Shown here: in pieces, positions 19,575-31,874 of the stretch | Layout: each line of letters begins with the position of its first letter | Position numbering within the stretch: position 1 is the first letter of the stretch | From: Taxillus chinensis | Lineage: Eukaryota; Streptophyta; Magnoliopsida; Santalales; Loranthaceae | Length of the DNA: 64,000 nucleotides | Assembly: GCA_023512835.1 (NCBI GenBank) | Contig: CM042090.1 | Coordinates: 51,509,365 to 51,573,364 of the forward strand | Direction of reading: 5' to 3' | The notes under the pieces: generated by a model | Seen by the model: only the letters and a program-made list of their open reading frames with translations | Databases searched by the model: none | Told to the model about the DNA's origin: nothing | Program-made: the position numbers and the translations under genes

Positions 19575-20066
19575 AGTTGGTATCAGAGCATGGTCTAGCG
19601 GACCTAGGTTAGTGAGGGGTGGTTAATTGATTCCATGTGACTTGGAAAACTGTAGAGAGGGCACCTGATCAACGCAGTCCTTACATGTGTTCTAGGTTAT
19701 TTTGGTGTTAGTTAGATCATCCTAGGAGCATACATGGGGATGGGGTGCATTGCTAGTGGTATGATTGTGTGCATATAGGGCACTAGATTGTCTTTGTTTG
19801 TGATGTGCTCGTATGTGGTGCCAGGATGGCATTTGGCCGTGAGAGCCAGGACTTGATTGTGGTGTACCCTGAGGGGTGACACGATGCTATATGCATAGTT
19901 GTGGACCTATGGGTCTTGTGGTGTACCCTGAGGGGGACACGATGCTATATGCATGGTATGGACCTACGGGTCGTGTGGTGAGAACCTACGAGTCGAATGT
20001 GCCTTTGATGGCTGTTTGTGCTAACAGTGCTAGTGTTGATCGTTTGTTGTTTGTTGTTGTGGCCAG
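17673..20066 (+). other. candidate leader intron of B1
   Basis: Donor TCAA|GTAGGTG at 17673 lies about 120 bp after the TATA box. Acceptor TTGTTGTTGTGGCCAG ends at 20066, 4 nt before the gag ATG. The interval covers the rest of the LTR and the primer site. The leader before the donor has no ATG. Inferred from position and from the same arrangement in C1, D1 and E1. Confidence 0.5.
19578..19589 (+). other. primer-binding site of B1
   Basis: TGGTATCAGAGC, complementary to the 3' end of plant initiator tRNA-Met, 3 nt after the LTR end. Confidence 0.92.
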
Positions 20067-20070
20067 TGTG

Positions 20071-21027
20071 ATGGCACCACCGAGGAGAGCCGTCCGAGGC
20101 CAAGGCCCGGCAGAGGAGCCCACGATAGAGTCGGGGCACCAGGGGCAGCAGAGCCCGTAGCAGAGATCGTCAGCTCCCGTTGTGGGACCTGATTTGGCTC
20201 AGGTGTTGATTTAGTTGCAGGAGGCCATGCAGGGTATGCAAGGCTCGATGAGAGATATGGCTAAAGAGGTGGATGAGCTAAAGAGGCAACAGCAGCCTCA
20301 GTAGCCACCACAGCCTCAGCAGCAGGAGGCGAGGGTGGTGCAGGATGTGCACCAGCAGGAGGTCGTGATAGAGCCATCACAGCGAGGAGTGGACTAGGCT
20401 GCACAGTTTTTGAAACATGCACCCAGGACTTTTGAGGATGGTTCGCGGCCAGAGGCAGCCGAGGACTGGATTAGGTGGACAAAGGATATCTTTGATATGA
20501 TTGGGGTGCCAGATGAGGAGCGGGTGCGAATGGCGACACACTATCTGTTGGGTATCCCACACAGGTGGTGGGAATCCACTAGAGCTGTCCATGGCAGTCA
20601 GATGAGCTGGAGAGAGTTTGTTGAGTGCTTCTTTGGGGAGTATTTTTCCAGCTCGTTGCAGTATGCTCGACGTAGGGAGTATTATAAGCTTGTGTAGGTT
20701 AGCATGACTGTGGGGGAGTATGTGCAGGCCTTTACATATTTAGGGCGGTTTTCTCTTGAGGCTTAGGAAAAGGAAGGTCGTAAGATGCAGGATTTTATTC
20801 AGGGCTTGAGGCCATCTCTGAAAAGACAGCTAGAACCGATGCAGTTGACTAGCTATCGGGAGGCGGTCGACAAGGCACTCATTATTGAGCGAGGTCACGA
20901 TCAAGCGAGAGCCCAGAGGCCGGGCGGTTCGGCAGGTCCGAGCAAGAAGCGACAGAGTGGGGGGAGCAGTGCCGGTCAGCCTGAGAGGAGACAGGTGCAG
21001 AGGGTTTCCAGCCAGGCAGTGGGACCC
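20071..21027 (+). pseudogene. gag: gag of B1, first part, six TAG stops
   Basis: Starts MAPPRRAVRGQG at 20071 and stays in one frame for 319 codons to the C1 insertion. Gag-core motifs: APRTFEDGSRPEAAEDWIRW, GIPHRWWESTRAVHG, SWREFVECFFGEYF and MQDFIQGLRPSLKRQL. Six in-frame stops, all TAG: 20158, 20212, 20302, 20395, 20695 and 20764. Each fits a CAG to TAG change. There is no frameshift. Gag builds the particle that packages element RNA. Zinc knuckles lie after the C1 insertion. Confidence 0.9.
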
Positions 21028-22144
21028 TGTCATGCCCCAATTTCCTTACACCTGGAAATGGTTAGTGACTGCCCATGCCCGCACCCGAAGGGTCAAGGGG
21101 TTGGTTCAAGCACCTAGGCTGGACTTATACAACGGGTGATGTCCCAATACTACACATCCGGGCTAACATGCCAAAGGGCATGCCCCTAATTTCGAACCAT
21201 ACACACAATCATCATCCAGTCAAAATAACATATCACAGTTTACTTCACTTCAAAGAGGACTCAAGTCCATTACAACTCAAATGGGGAAAAGCTCCCACTA
21301 AACCCACAATACCAAATTCAGTTTACAAAATAGCTCAAACCAAAACAGAAAGCCATAGATACATTAACAATCAAATAAGGAGGGTCCCATAGCCTCTATG
21401 GCCAATCACCTCAGCTCTGTCACCTATCACTAGCTAGACCCTGCAAAGTGAACAATTCAAAGGAGGGGTGAGCAAACCACAGCTCAGTAGGGATCAAGTC
21501 TCCCCGAGCCCATCCCACACTACTGGAATGCATGTTTAGTGAATACTTGTGCTAGTGTAGTGAACTAGTTGAAACCACACACAAAAACTATCAAACACAT
21601 TCCATATTCTAAGAGGGGGGTTCCAGTGATATAACTGTTCCATACTCAAGGTTCCAGTCTAGTGACTGTCCCGTATCCAAGGCTCCAGTCCAATGACTGT
21701 CCTGTAATCAGAAGGGTTCCAGCTTGGCAGCTGTCCCGTGTATCAAAGGGTCCAGCTCAACAACTGTCCCGTAGCATACAACATTTAGCACTCAAACAAA
21801 ACTCAGTGAAATGCAACCACATAACTCAGCACAAGGTGACCAGTAGGCATAATTTATTTCAATACAAGATGCTCAACGGGCATAATACAACTCAGCACGT
21901 ATTAATATGGTTTACAATGCACTCAGTTCATGTAGTGCAACCACAATCTCAGTAACATTCACAGTATACAGTCTCTTTTCCTATATCAGTGTTCCTTAAC
22001 CGTTTTGGTAAGTTTTTAGGTAAATTAACTCCGGGACTTCATGCCAATTACATTATTTTCCACTCTTCTGGCTAAATGGGGAAGCCAGAGGAGGCAAAAT
22101 AAGGGGGTGCACATCATATGGGTCATATGACGTGCAGGGGGATG

Positions 22145-22342
22145 TTTGGCTCCCTACCCTCTACACAACTCCAGGAACGTTGGGGTAAAATTTCAAACCA
22201 ATTGGGCTTGCACGTGAAATGGGCTTTTCACGTGCACAAGGGTTTTTGGCTCCCTACTTTCTACACCTTTCACGGAAGCCTGGGGTAAAATTTCAGACCA
22301 AATGGGCTTGCACGTGAAATGGGCTTTTCACGTGCAATATGG
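22145..22342 (-). repeat. 101-bp tandem duplication with G-box hairpins in the C1 LTR
   Basis: Two copies starting TTGGCTCCCTAC, each ending in an inverted repeat around CACGTG. Arms are 22209-22219/22226-22236 and 22308-22319/22326-22337, both perfect. The same pair is present in the other C1 LTR (29749-29945). Confidence 0.85.
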
Positions 22343-22956
22343 CGTGCAGCCATATTTTGCACAAAGACCTTTGTTTTATTGTTTTACTCACTTTTCTCTA
22401 AAGGACCTCTCTCAAATTATGTTTAGATTGTGAGTTATTAGACTCGAAAGTTAGGGTACATAGCCTGGTTTCAACTCCAGCTATGTCCCTCATATCAACC
22501 TACCCATCCAGACCATCCTAGATTATTTTATTCACTTTTAACTATCCAGATATACTGGAAACCTCACAATAAATCATCATATTAGTTTATGTGGGGGCAT
22601 AAACTCAACATCAACATGAATAGGACCATAGCAGATCCGTACCCAAAGAAACTCGATAATCGCAACAAAAGGGTATAAACCCAAAATTTTCAGAAGGCAT
22701 GAATATGAACACGAATGCCCTACCTCAAAATCAGAGAATACAACTGGTCGTTGTATTCTAGCAATCACGTCTATAGGCTCTCGTCCACTGCAGGAATCCT
22801 TGGATCGCCGGCCTTGGATCGTCTTCGCTGTCTTAGGCCGCCTCCCTCTTTCCGGCAGTCTCCCTCTTTGGCCGTGTCTCTCTTTCTCTCTCTCTCAAGG
22901 GGTGACGGCTGCTAGGGTTTTGGAATGAGATCCCCAAAGTTTGAACCCTTTTTCCT

Positions 22957-22963
22957 TTATATA
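22957..22963 (-). promoter_or_regulatory. TATA box of the C1 3' LTR
   Basis: TATATAA on the minus strand. The matching place in the 5' LTR (30543-30549) reads as a TTTAAA-type variant. Confidence 0.6.
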
Positions 22964-23304
22964 TTTTCCCACATAATCAAAACGACGTAGTTTTGATTAA
23001 TTTAAAGCCCAGCATCTATAAGCCCAAAGGCCAAGGTTTTCTAGTCCACTTCATTAAGCTCTATAGCCCAACAATTAAGCCCAAATCATATTTTAAATGA
23101 AACTCTCAAATATATTAATTTGGGATATTTTAATTTATGTCAAATTCCCAAAATACCCCTCAGGGCCTCGAACTCCGAATCGAGCCCAAGCATAGTCAAA
23201 ATTCTCCATTTGACGAGCACATCACTGTGCTAATGTTCATTCTCTAAAACAAGGCCTCTTACTCAAGGCTAACTCCAAGAACCCCTCAAATATGGGTCCT
23301 TACA

Positions 23305-23340
23305 TCCTCTCCCCCTTAAAGACTTTTCGTCCTCGAAAAG
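23305..23340 (-). other. polypurine tract and pre-PPT hairpin of C1
   Basis: On the minus strand CTTTTCGAGGACGAAAAG (23340-23323, 7-bp stem, AGGA loop) is followed by TTTAAGGGGGAGAGGA and the LTR. A second, similar module (TTCGAGGACGAA, then a purine run) lies at 23500-23466. Confidence 0.85.
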
Positions 23341-23485
23341 AAAGCTGGGGTTGAAAGGAAACCACGACCGCAATCAATGCACCCAATACATAACAGCAAA
23401 AATAATTGATTAGTACCCATGTAACAGCAAAATAAAATCAGTACCAATAGTAGCTGGTGTTTATGCCTTCTCCCCTCCTTCAGGG

Positions 23486-25225
23486 TTATTCGTCCTCGAA
23501 CAGATCAGGGTAGTGAGCACGCATCTCAGTCTCACGTTCCCAAGTCTCTTCCTCCATACCTCGGTGTTGCCACAACACCCGAACTAGTGGGATAGTCTTT
23601 CCTCGGAGCTGCTTCTCGCGCCTATCCAAAATACGGATTGGGGCCTCAATAACTGTCATATCTTCCTCAATATCCAGATTACTCCAATGCAGTACATGTG
23701 TGGGATCTGGATGATATGCCCGTAACTGGGATACATGGAAAACATTTTGAACTCTGCTCAAACTGGGTGCTAAGGCTAACCTATAAGCAACAGGTCCAAC
23801 TCTGCTCAAAATCTCAAACGGTCCAATGTATCTTGGAGATAACTTGGATCCCTTTCTAAATCTTTTATGTCCCTTCCATGGAGAAACACGAAGGAACACA
23901 TGATCATCAACCAAAAACTCTAATGGTCGGCGTCTGTGGTCCCCATAGGACTTCTATCGACTCTGAGCTGTAAAAAGACGCTGCCTAATCAGTTGTACCT
24001 TGGCCGTAGCCTCCTGGACCAATTGGGGTCCCAACATGGCTACTTCTCCAGCCTCTGCCCAACATAATGGAGACCTACATGGTCTACCATACAGTGCCTC
24101 AAACGGGGCCATCCCAATAGAATCTTGATGGCTATTATTATAGGCAAACTCTACCAGAGGAAGGTGAGAAGCCCACGATCCTCCAAAATCGAGCACACAA
24201 GCTCTCAACAGATCTTCTAGTGTCTGAATGGTCCTCTCTGACTGACCATCAGTCTCGGGATGATAAGCCGTACTCAGATTGAGTTGTGTCCCCAAGGCTT
24301 CTTGCAAGCCACTCCAAAATCGTGAGGCGAACCGTGCATCTCTGTTTGAAACGATAGACACGGGTACCCCATGCAATCTGACAATTTCGTTGATATACAA
24401 CTGGCTTAAGGTGCCAATGGAGTCTCGCTCCCGAATAGCTAAGAAATGGGCTGATTTTGTCAAACGATCTACAATGACCGATATCATGTCCTTCCGGCCA
24501 GAGGTGGCGGGAAGTCCTGTCACGAAGTCCATGGTAATGTGTTCCCACTTCCACTCAGCCACAGGTAAGGGCTGCAATTGACCCGTAGGTCGTTGGTGCT
24601 CTGCCTTGACTTGCTGACAAGTGAGGCACCTGGAAACAAATCCCGCTACGCTCTTCTTCAGTCCCGGCCACCAGAACTGTGCTCTCACGGCATGATACAA
24701 CTTTGTCCCCCCTGGGTGTACAGCCAAACGGGAATGATGAAATTCCCTCATCAAATCCTCTCGAAGGAAGGGCGGAACTATCAAACGCCCCTGAAACCTC
24801 AACTCGTGTTCAGCTCCTTCTGTCCACTCTTCGGACAGCTCACCGGCCTCTATCTGGGCCCGGATTACCTCACAGTCCACGTCTCCCAACTGTCCATCAC
24901 GGACACGTTGGTATAATTCTGGCATCACAGTGATAGGGCACAGGGCTGCTTTCCCACTGCTAAGATCGGGCTGTACCTGAAGTACTGCTAGTTGTTCCAT
25001 CATTTTCCATTCTCTAATGGAAACCTCAGCTTTGCCCTTTCTACTTAGCGCGTCAGCAACAACATTCCCTTTTCCAGATGTATAGGAGAGTGTGAAATCG
25101 AACATCTGCAGGTACTCTACCCATCTCCTCGCCTCAGGTTCAGTCTCTCTCGGGTGAAAATATATTGTAGGCTTTTGTGGTCCGCGTACACCACAAATTT
25201 CTCCCCCAACAAATAGTGTTGCCAC
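23486..25225 (-). pseudogene. integrase and chromodomain of C1, broken
   Basis: The frame from about 25130 starts at the end of RNase H ([19 protein letters not shown]). HHCC zinc motif: HHSRLAVHPGGTKLYH ... CLTC. Catalytic core: D in [10 protein letters not shown] and E in HPETDGQSERTIQTLED. The second catalytic aspartate is replaced by asparagine (IVSNRDARF; relatives have SDRD). TAG at 23956-23954 interrupts the frame where D1 has CAG. The last part (23914-23486) has the GPFEILSRVGPVAYRLALAP block and ends in a chromodomain-like tail (VRVLWQHRGMEEETWERE), which in chromoviruses directs insertion to heterochromatin. Confidence 0.9.
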
Positions 25226-25692
25226 GACTTTAAGGCAAAAATCACCGCTGCCAACTCCAGGTCGTGTGTTGGGTAATTTTGTTCATGGGGCTTCAGCTGT
25301 CGTGAGCCATAAGCTATGACTTTGCATTCTTGCATCAGAACACACCCCAATCCAACTCGGGACGCATCACAATATACCTCATAAGGCACTCCCTCTTGTG
25401 GTAGACTCAACACAGGTGCAGTGGTCAGTCGAGTTTTCAATTCCTCGAAAGCTTTCTGACACTTGTCCGTCCACTCAAATTTGGCTCCTTTCCATGTCAG
25501 GGCTGTCATCGGTGCTGCCAACCGTGAAAACCCTTCCATGAAGCGCCGGTAATATCCCGCCAGTCCCAAGAAACTATGGATCTCAAAGACATTAGTGGGC
25601 CTCTTCCAAGATGATACAGACTCAATCTTGGTCGGGTCCACTCTTACTCCTTCAGCACATACCACGTGCCCAAGGAAATGCACCTCTCTCAT
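25117..25692 (-). pseudogene. end of RT and RNase H of C1, broken
   Basis: Follows the TGA at 25737-25735 in the same frame. Contains the RT thumb ([38 protein letters not shown]) and Ty3-type RNase H ([46 protein letters not shown]). A frameshift near 25130 moves the rest into the integrase frame. Confidence 0.88.
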
Positions 25693-25734
25693 CCAGAAGT
25701 CGCACTTACTAAATTTAACATATAACTGGTGATT

Positions 25735-27642
25735 TCATAGTGCCTGCAACACCACAGTCAGATGTTCCCCATGCTCCTCTCGGGTCTTAGAATATACGAG
25801 GATGTCATCAATGAGCACTATTACGAAGGAATCCAGATATGGGGCAAATACTTGGTTCATTAGATGCATAAACACTGCCAGTGCGTTCGTAAGCCCAAAA
25901 GGCATCACTAGCCACTCATAGTGCCCGTATCTGCACCTGAATGCAGTCTTAGGGATATCCTCCCTCCTGACCCTCAGCTGATGGTACCCCGAACGGAGAT
26001 CAATTTTCGAAAACCACCGTGCTCCACTCAGTTGGTCGAATAAGTCATCAATCCTCGGTAACGGATATTTATTCTTTACCGTCACTTGGTTCAGCTTCCG
26101 GTAGTCAATACAGAGTCTCAACGACCCGTCTGCTTTCTTAGCAAATAGTACTGGTGCACCCCAAGGTGATGTACTTGGGCGAATGAAGCCTTTATCTCCA
26201 AGCTCCTTTATTTGCTTTTGTAGCTCTCTCAATTCAGCAGGTCCCATCCGGTATGCCACTTGGGAGATAGGTCCCACCCTAGGTACCAGTTCAATTGTGA
26301 ACTCAGTACTCCTATGTGGAGGTAATTCCACTAACTCTCCAGGGAACACATCTTGGAAGTTCTCAACCACATCAGGCCACGCTCTTTTCTCTAAGTTACC
26401 TTCCTCCTCGAAGGTTAGAGTGGCAAGTCTATGGGTAATATTACCCGATAGCTCCCTCATTGGCCCTGCTCTCCCGGCATTCTTATCCCATACACCCACT
26501 ACAGTACAGAAAGTTCCTGTGGGTGAACTAAACGACACTCGTTTTCTATAGCAGTCAATCTTAGCCTGAAAGGCCAACAACCAGTCCATTCCCAGAATCA
26601 AATCGAATGTCCTCATAGGCATCACATAAAGATCAAATTGGAGTTCAACTTCTCCAATTGTAAGTACGCATTCACAACATACACGGTTTATTGTCACCGT
26701 TCCTCCCATAGGTGACTCAACACACAGAGGCCTATCAGCCCTCACACAAACAAGTCCAAGGCCCTCAACCAAGGACTCCGCAATCAGGGAGCACGATGCT
26801 CCGGTATCAAACAGTACAGCAACTACAATACGGGATAGTAAAATAGTACCTCGTACTACTGAAGACCCGGCTCCGCCGTCCTCGGAGGGTGATGGAAGGT
26901 CCTCCCTCTTTGCGGGTGCTGAGGTAAGCGCGTATGCTCTGCCTTGACTCGCCCCAACACTTGCCTCTACAGCCTTCCCTTTACCTCCAGCCTGGAGTCC
27001 ACTTGGACGCCCCTCCGATCCTCCTTGTATTTTGGCATAGTTAGAACCGGCCTGACTGGGTTGCCACGAACGTGCTAGCCTCGGAGCTGGGGCTTGAGTT
27101 TGGCTCCCTCCTTTGCCTCCTTGTGTCACACTTCCAGCTCCCTGACTGTTCCCCTTACTGAAACACACCGTTCTAAGGTGCCCTGTCTTCCCACAGCCAT
27201 GACACGACAGGTGTTGTTTGGGGCACTCACGTTTCAGGTGTCCTGACTGGCCACAACAAGCACACTCTCTGGGAAAACTCGCAGCTGAGCCCCCCTGTCC
27301 TCCAAAACTACAGAACCTCGGTGGAGCCATTGAAGCTTGGCCCCGGTCCTTGGGAAAAGTTCCACTCCCAGACTCAGCCTTTTGTCTCTTGGAATCCCCT
27401 TGCTTGTCACGTCCACTCTGTCCCAGCCACTCTTGATGAGCTTGTCTTCCCTCCTCCAATCCTCTCTCAACAATTTTGGCTGTGTCAACGACTTCTGCAT
27501 AAGTTTTCAACCTCAGCATTTCTACTCTTTGCTTCAGGGCAGGTCTGAGTCCCATGGTAAATTTATGGGCCTTCAGATCCTCTCTAGATATTGCCTCTGG
27601 GGTCGGAGAAATGAGAATATGTGCTCTATCTGGTGCAGCCAA
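25735..27642 (-). pseudogene. gag C-terminus, protease and RT of C1
   Basis: 635 codons. Residues 21-70: gag end ([20 protein letters not shown]). Zinc knuckles [14 protein letters not shown] (127-140) and [14 protein letters not shown] (147-160). Aspartic protease DTGAS at 279-283 with LILGMDWL after it. RT with [32 protein letters not shown] and [13 protein letters not shown] (IDD at 611-613). It ends at a TGA where the relatives read through; CGA to TGA is the simplest change. The start is not a true start: it lies just after the gag deletion. Confidence 0.92.
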
Positions 27643-28007
27643 TGCTCTGCTGCCAGAGGTTCAACTCCTCCCTTGAACTTTGGTGGGTGTTCCTTCCGAA
27701 AATGTGTCACCACGTCTTCTTCCTCCCGTCTCACTAGCACTTCCTGCCTGCATGGAGGTTCTGCCTCACCGGGTGTGGAAGGTGGCGCTGCCTGCCGTGC
27801 CAGCATCTCCTGACGTACCTCATTTAGGATCTCCCCCCTGAGGTCCTCACGCATTCCTTGTACATTCTCGCTTAAAGCTCTGACTTGGGCCATGATCCGC
27901 TCTATGGGATCATCACCCTCTACTCGTGGTTCTCCCTCTTGTCCAACCCGTGCAGAAGACTCATCTTCTATAGCTGGGGTAGCTCGGGTTATTCTCCTAG
28001 GAGGCAT
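27573..28007 (-). pseudogene. gag: gag N-terminus of C1, truncated by an internal deletion
   Basis: ATG at 28007-28005, MPPRRITRATPAIEDESS as in D1 and E1. It keeps [20 protein letters not shown] and [11 protein letters not shown], then shifts frame near 27615. Compared with E1 (54040-54290), roughly 250-300 bp encoding the middle of the gag core (the DALEWWLSVAG region) are missing, and the next frame resumes at EDLKAHKFT. Confidence 0.88.
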
Positions 28008-28592
28008 TTTCTACACATTAGATAAGACTAGAGTCAGTATCTCAGGTTACACACCCTCATTCCTATGGACCATGAGGTACACGTATAGGGTAATTGCCCA
28101 GAATTGCATAATAACAATTCACACACAGTATCAACTTCCAGCATAAACTTTTAGTAGCAGTTATTTAACAAGAACATTCAGTACCAATTATCCAGTACTA
28201 ACATTCAGCATCAATTATTCAGTTCTAACACTTAGCATTAACACTCAGTATCAACTTTCGGCCTCAATCACTTAGCAATCATTATTCAGTATCAAGTTTC
28301 AACATCAAGTTTTCAGTATCAAGTCCAACAATTATGTTCAACAACGTATCACACCAGATCATAACATTTATACAGAAATTCAAACTAATGCCCTAATGCC
28401 ACGCATGTATGCACCTCAACCCAAATGCAAATGTCCTACTCCCTGGTCTAACTACTCCTAAGTACACCCCAAAAAACCAGATAGGTCCACGGTGATCAGG
28501 CGTGCCCTATACTATCTTCTAAGGGTCTCAGAAGTAATCAACCCTCCCCAATATCCCAGGTCCACTAGACCATGAAGGCTTTGATACCATAT
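28008..28592 (-). other. C1 5' leader with primer-binding site
   Basis: PBS at 28589-28578 reads TGGTATCAAAGC, one mismatch from the usual initiator tRNA-Met site, 3 nt after the LTR. The rest is AT-rich with many short ATCAATT/ACATTCAGT-type near-repeats and no coding frame. Confidence 0.85.
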
Positions 28593-30324
28593 TGTCACGC
28601 CCCAATTTCCTTACACCTGGAAACGGTTAGTGACTGCCCATGCCCGCACCCGAAGGGTCAAGGGGTTGGTGCAAGCACCTAGGCTGGACTTATACAACGG
28701 GTGATGTCCCAATACTACACATCTGGGCTAACATGCCAAAGGGCATGCCCCTAATTTCAAACCATACACACAATCATCATCTAGTCAAAATAACATATCA
28801 CAGTTTACTTCACTTCAAAGAGGACTCAAGTCCATTACAATTTAAATGGGGAAAAGCTCCCACTAAACCCACAATACCAAATTCAGTTTACAAAATAGCT
28901 CACACCAAAACAGAAAGCCATAGATACATTAACAATCAAATAAGGAGGGTCCCATAGCCTTTATGGCCAATCACCTCAGCTCTGTCACCTATCGCCAGCT
29001 AGACCCTGCAAAGTGAACAATTCAAAGGAGGGGTGAGCAAACCACAGCTCAGTAGGGATCAAGTCTCCCCGGGCCCATCCCACACTACTGGAATGCATGT
29101 TTAGTGAATACTTGTGCTAGTGTAGTGAACTAGTTGAAACCACACACAAAAACTATCAAACACATCCCATATTCAAAGAGGGGGTTCCAGGATATAACTG
29201 TTCCATACTCAAGGTTCCAGCCTAGTGACCGTCCCGTATCCAAGGCTCCATCCAATGACCGTCTCCGTAATCGAAGGGTTCCAGCTTGGCAGCTGTCCCG
29301 TGTATCAAAGGCTCCAGCTCAACAGCTGTCCCGTAGCATACAACATTTAGCACTCAAACAAAACTCAGTGAAATGCAACGACATAACTCAGCACAAGGTG
29401 CCCAGCAGGCATAATTTATTTCAATACAAGATGCTCAACAGGCATAATTTATTTCAATACAAGATGCTCAACAGGCATAATACAACTCAACACGTATTAA
29501 TATGATTTACAATGCACTCAGTTCATGTAGTGCAACCACAATCTCAGTAACATTCACAGTATACAGTCTCTTTTCCTATATCAGTGTTCCTTAACCGTTC
29601 TGGTAAGTTTTTAGGTAAATTAACTCCGGGACTTCATGCCAATTACATTATTTTCCACTCAAGAACCTTTTGGCTAAATGGGGAATCCAGAGGAGGCAAA
29701 ATAAGGGGGTGCACGTCATATGGGTCATATGACGTGCCGGGGGATGTTTGGCTCCCTACCCTCTACACAACTCCAGAAACGTTGGGGTAAAATTTCAAAC
29801 CAATTGGGCTTGCACGTGAAATGGGCTTTTCACGTGCACAAGGGTTTCTGGCTCCCTGCTTTCTACACCTTTCAGGGAATCCTGGGGTAAAATTTCAGAC
29901 AAAATGGGCTTGCACGTGAAATGGGCTTTTCACGTGCAATATGGCGTGCAGCCATATTTTGCACAGAGACCTTTGTTTAATTGTTTTAATCACTTTTCTC
30001 TAAAGGACCTCTCTCAAATTATGTTTAGATTGTGAGTTATTAGACTCGAAAGTTAGGGTACATAGCCTGGTTTCAACTCTAGCTATGTCCCTCATATCAA
30101 CCTACCCATCCAGACCATCCTAGATTATTTTATTCACTTTTAACTATCCAGATATACTAGAAACCTCACAATAAATCATCATATTAGTTTATGTGGGGGC
30201 ATAAACTCAACATCAACATGAATAGGACCATAGCAGATTCGTACCCAGCAAACTCAGTAATCACAACAAAAGGGTATAAACCCAAAATTTTCAGAAGGCA
30301 TGAATATGAACACGAATTCCCTAC
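28011..30324 (-). other. candidate leader intron of C1
   Basis: Donor TTTTGAG|GTAGGG at 30324 and acceptor TCTTATCTAATGTGTAG ending at 28011, 3 nt before the gag ATG. No ATG lies on the minus strand between the TATA region and the donor. The interval includes the PBS. Confidence 0.5.
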
Positions 30325-30891
30325 CTCAAAATCAGAGAATACAAATGGTCGTTGTATTCTAGCAATCACGTCTCTGGGCTCTCGTCCACTGCAGGAATCC
30401 TTGGATCGTCCTCGCCGTCTCAGGCCGTCTCCCTCTTTCCGACAGTCTCCCTCTCTGGCCGTGTCTCTCTTTCTCTCTCTCTCAAGGGGTGACGGCTGCT
30501 AGGGTTTTGGAATGAGATCCCCAAAGTTTGAACCCTTTTTCCTTTAAATATTTTCCTACATAATCAAAATGATGTAGTTTTGATTAATTTAAAGCCCAGC
30601 ATCTATAAGCCCGAAGGCCAAGGTTTTCTAGTCCACTTCATTAAGCTCTATAGCCCAACAATTAAGCCCAAATCATATTTTAAATGAAACTCTCAAATAT
30701 ATTAATTTAGGATATTTTAATTTATGTGAAATTCCCAAAATACCCCTCAGGGCCTCGAACTCCGAATCGAGCCCAAGCATAGTCAAAATTCCCCATTTGA
30801 CGAGCACATAACTATGCTAATGTTCATTCTCTAAAACAAGGCCTCTTACTCAAGGCTAACTCCAAGAACCCCTCAAATACGGGTCCTTATA
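28593..30891 (-). repeat. 5' LTR of C1
   Basis: On the minus strand it starts TATAAGGACCC at 30891 (canonical TGTAAGG) and ends GGGGCGTGACA; 2299 bp. It carries G-box hairpins, a GA-rich leader and a variant TATA. A GCATAATTTATTTCAATACA segment is duplicated (29408-29475) compared with the 3' LTR. Confidence 0.93.
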
Positions 30892-30896
30892 GACCC

Positions 30897-31602
30897 CGTG
30901 AGAGTTCAGCCAGCAAGAGCCCAGGTACCTGTTGGAGTTGTGGTTTGACCGGGCATGTCTCGATAAAGTGCCCAAGGAAAAAGATGACCTGTTTCCGATG
31001 GGGGAAAGTGGGGCATGGAGCTAGGGAATGTGTTACCCTTAGCTCGACTAGCAGTGTAGGCCCTCGTCCGAGAGATCAGGGACAGAGGAGTGGGGCTCCG
31101 TCTCAGAGGTCAGTGCCGCCAGCACAGAGCACGCAGATGCGATATGCGGTGCAGCAGCCTCAGCGGGAGGCACAGGGTCATGTTGATCAGCGGGGCAAGG
31201 CCCCAATGGGCCAGGCTAGTGGCAGTGGACCACGAGGGAGGACTTTTGCCCTTACCAGCAGAGAGAGGCGAGGTTCCACCAAAGGGACGAGGCAGGAGCA
31301 GGGCCTTCAGTGGTGAGAGGTACCATTATCATTTCTCATACTATTTGTTCAGTTTTGATTGATACTGGTGCTACCCATTCTTTTATTTTGTATGCTACGG
31401 TGGTTGGATTGGAGTTAGACCAGGAGACAGTTAGTCAGTCTCTGATGGTTACTTCACCTTTGGGTGGAATTGTGATACTTAAGAGTATCTGTCGTGCTTG
31501 TCGGGTAACACTTGGGGGTGTTAACCTGATGTGTGATTTGTATGTCATGGAGTTTGATGATTTTGATGTTATCTTGGGTATGGATTGGTTGGTCTCCGTG
31601 GA
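30897..31602 (+). pseudogene. gag zinc knuckles and protease of B1
   Basis: Continues the B1 gag frame exactly after the C1 insertion. First knuckle CWSCGLTGHVSIKC is complete; the second, CFRWGKVGHGAREC, has lost its second cysteine (W). TGA at 31314-31316 results from a frameshift near 31300. The protease follows in the next frame: SVLIDTGATHSFIL and FDVILGMDWLVSVD. It is cut by D1 at 31602 and resumes at 40542. Confidence 0.9.
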
Positions 31603-31874
31603 TGTAAGGACCCGTACCTTGAGTTAGTCAGTTTTACCTTCTGAGTGGAGTTTTTCTAGATTTTGACCCAGTAAATGGACTCCAATGAATTCACGTGCAA
31701 AAGGAAAGATGCTTAGAATGATGTCCTCTATCTACCACAGAAGTTTCAGGCCAAATGGACGTGTATGTGAGGTGCACGTGAATTGGGTCCATTTCACGTG
31801 CAAGTGTGGTTGTCTTCTACATGATGCAAGGAGGCTAGGGGTGAAGTTTGAGCGCATTTGGAGTGCATTTGGAG

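Larger units (their letters stand above)
21028..23304 (-). repeat. 3' LTR of C1
   Basis: Ends (minus strand) TGTAAGGACCC at 23304 and GGGGCATGACA at 21028; 2277 bp. It contains the TATA box (minus strand, 22963-22957), a duplicated 101-bp segment with G-box hairpins (22145-22342) and a GA-rich leader (22870-22900). Confidence 0.93.
21028..30891 (-). mobile_element. Del/Tekay-like chromovirus C1, complete, inserted in B1 gag
   Basis: 9864 bp, minus strand, flanked by GACCC at 21023-21027 and 30892-30896. LTRs 28593-30891 (5') and 21028-23304 (3'), PBS at 28578-28589, polypurine tract at 23305. Coding region 28007-23486 has few lesions: a gag deletion near 27610, TGA at 25737-25735, a frameshift near 25130 and TAG at 23956-23954. 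The LTRs differ by about 3% by eye, so it is younger than B1. Confidence 0.95.
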
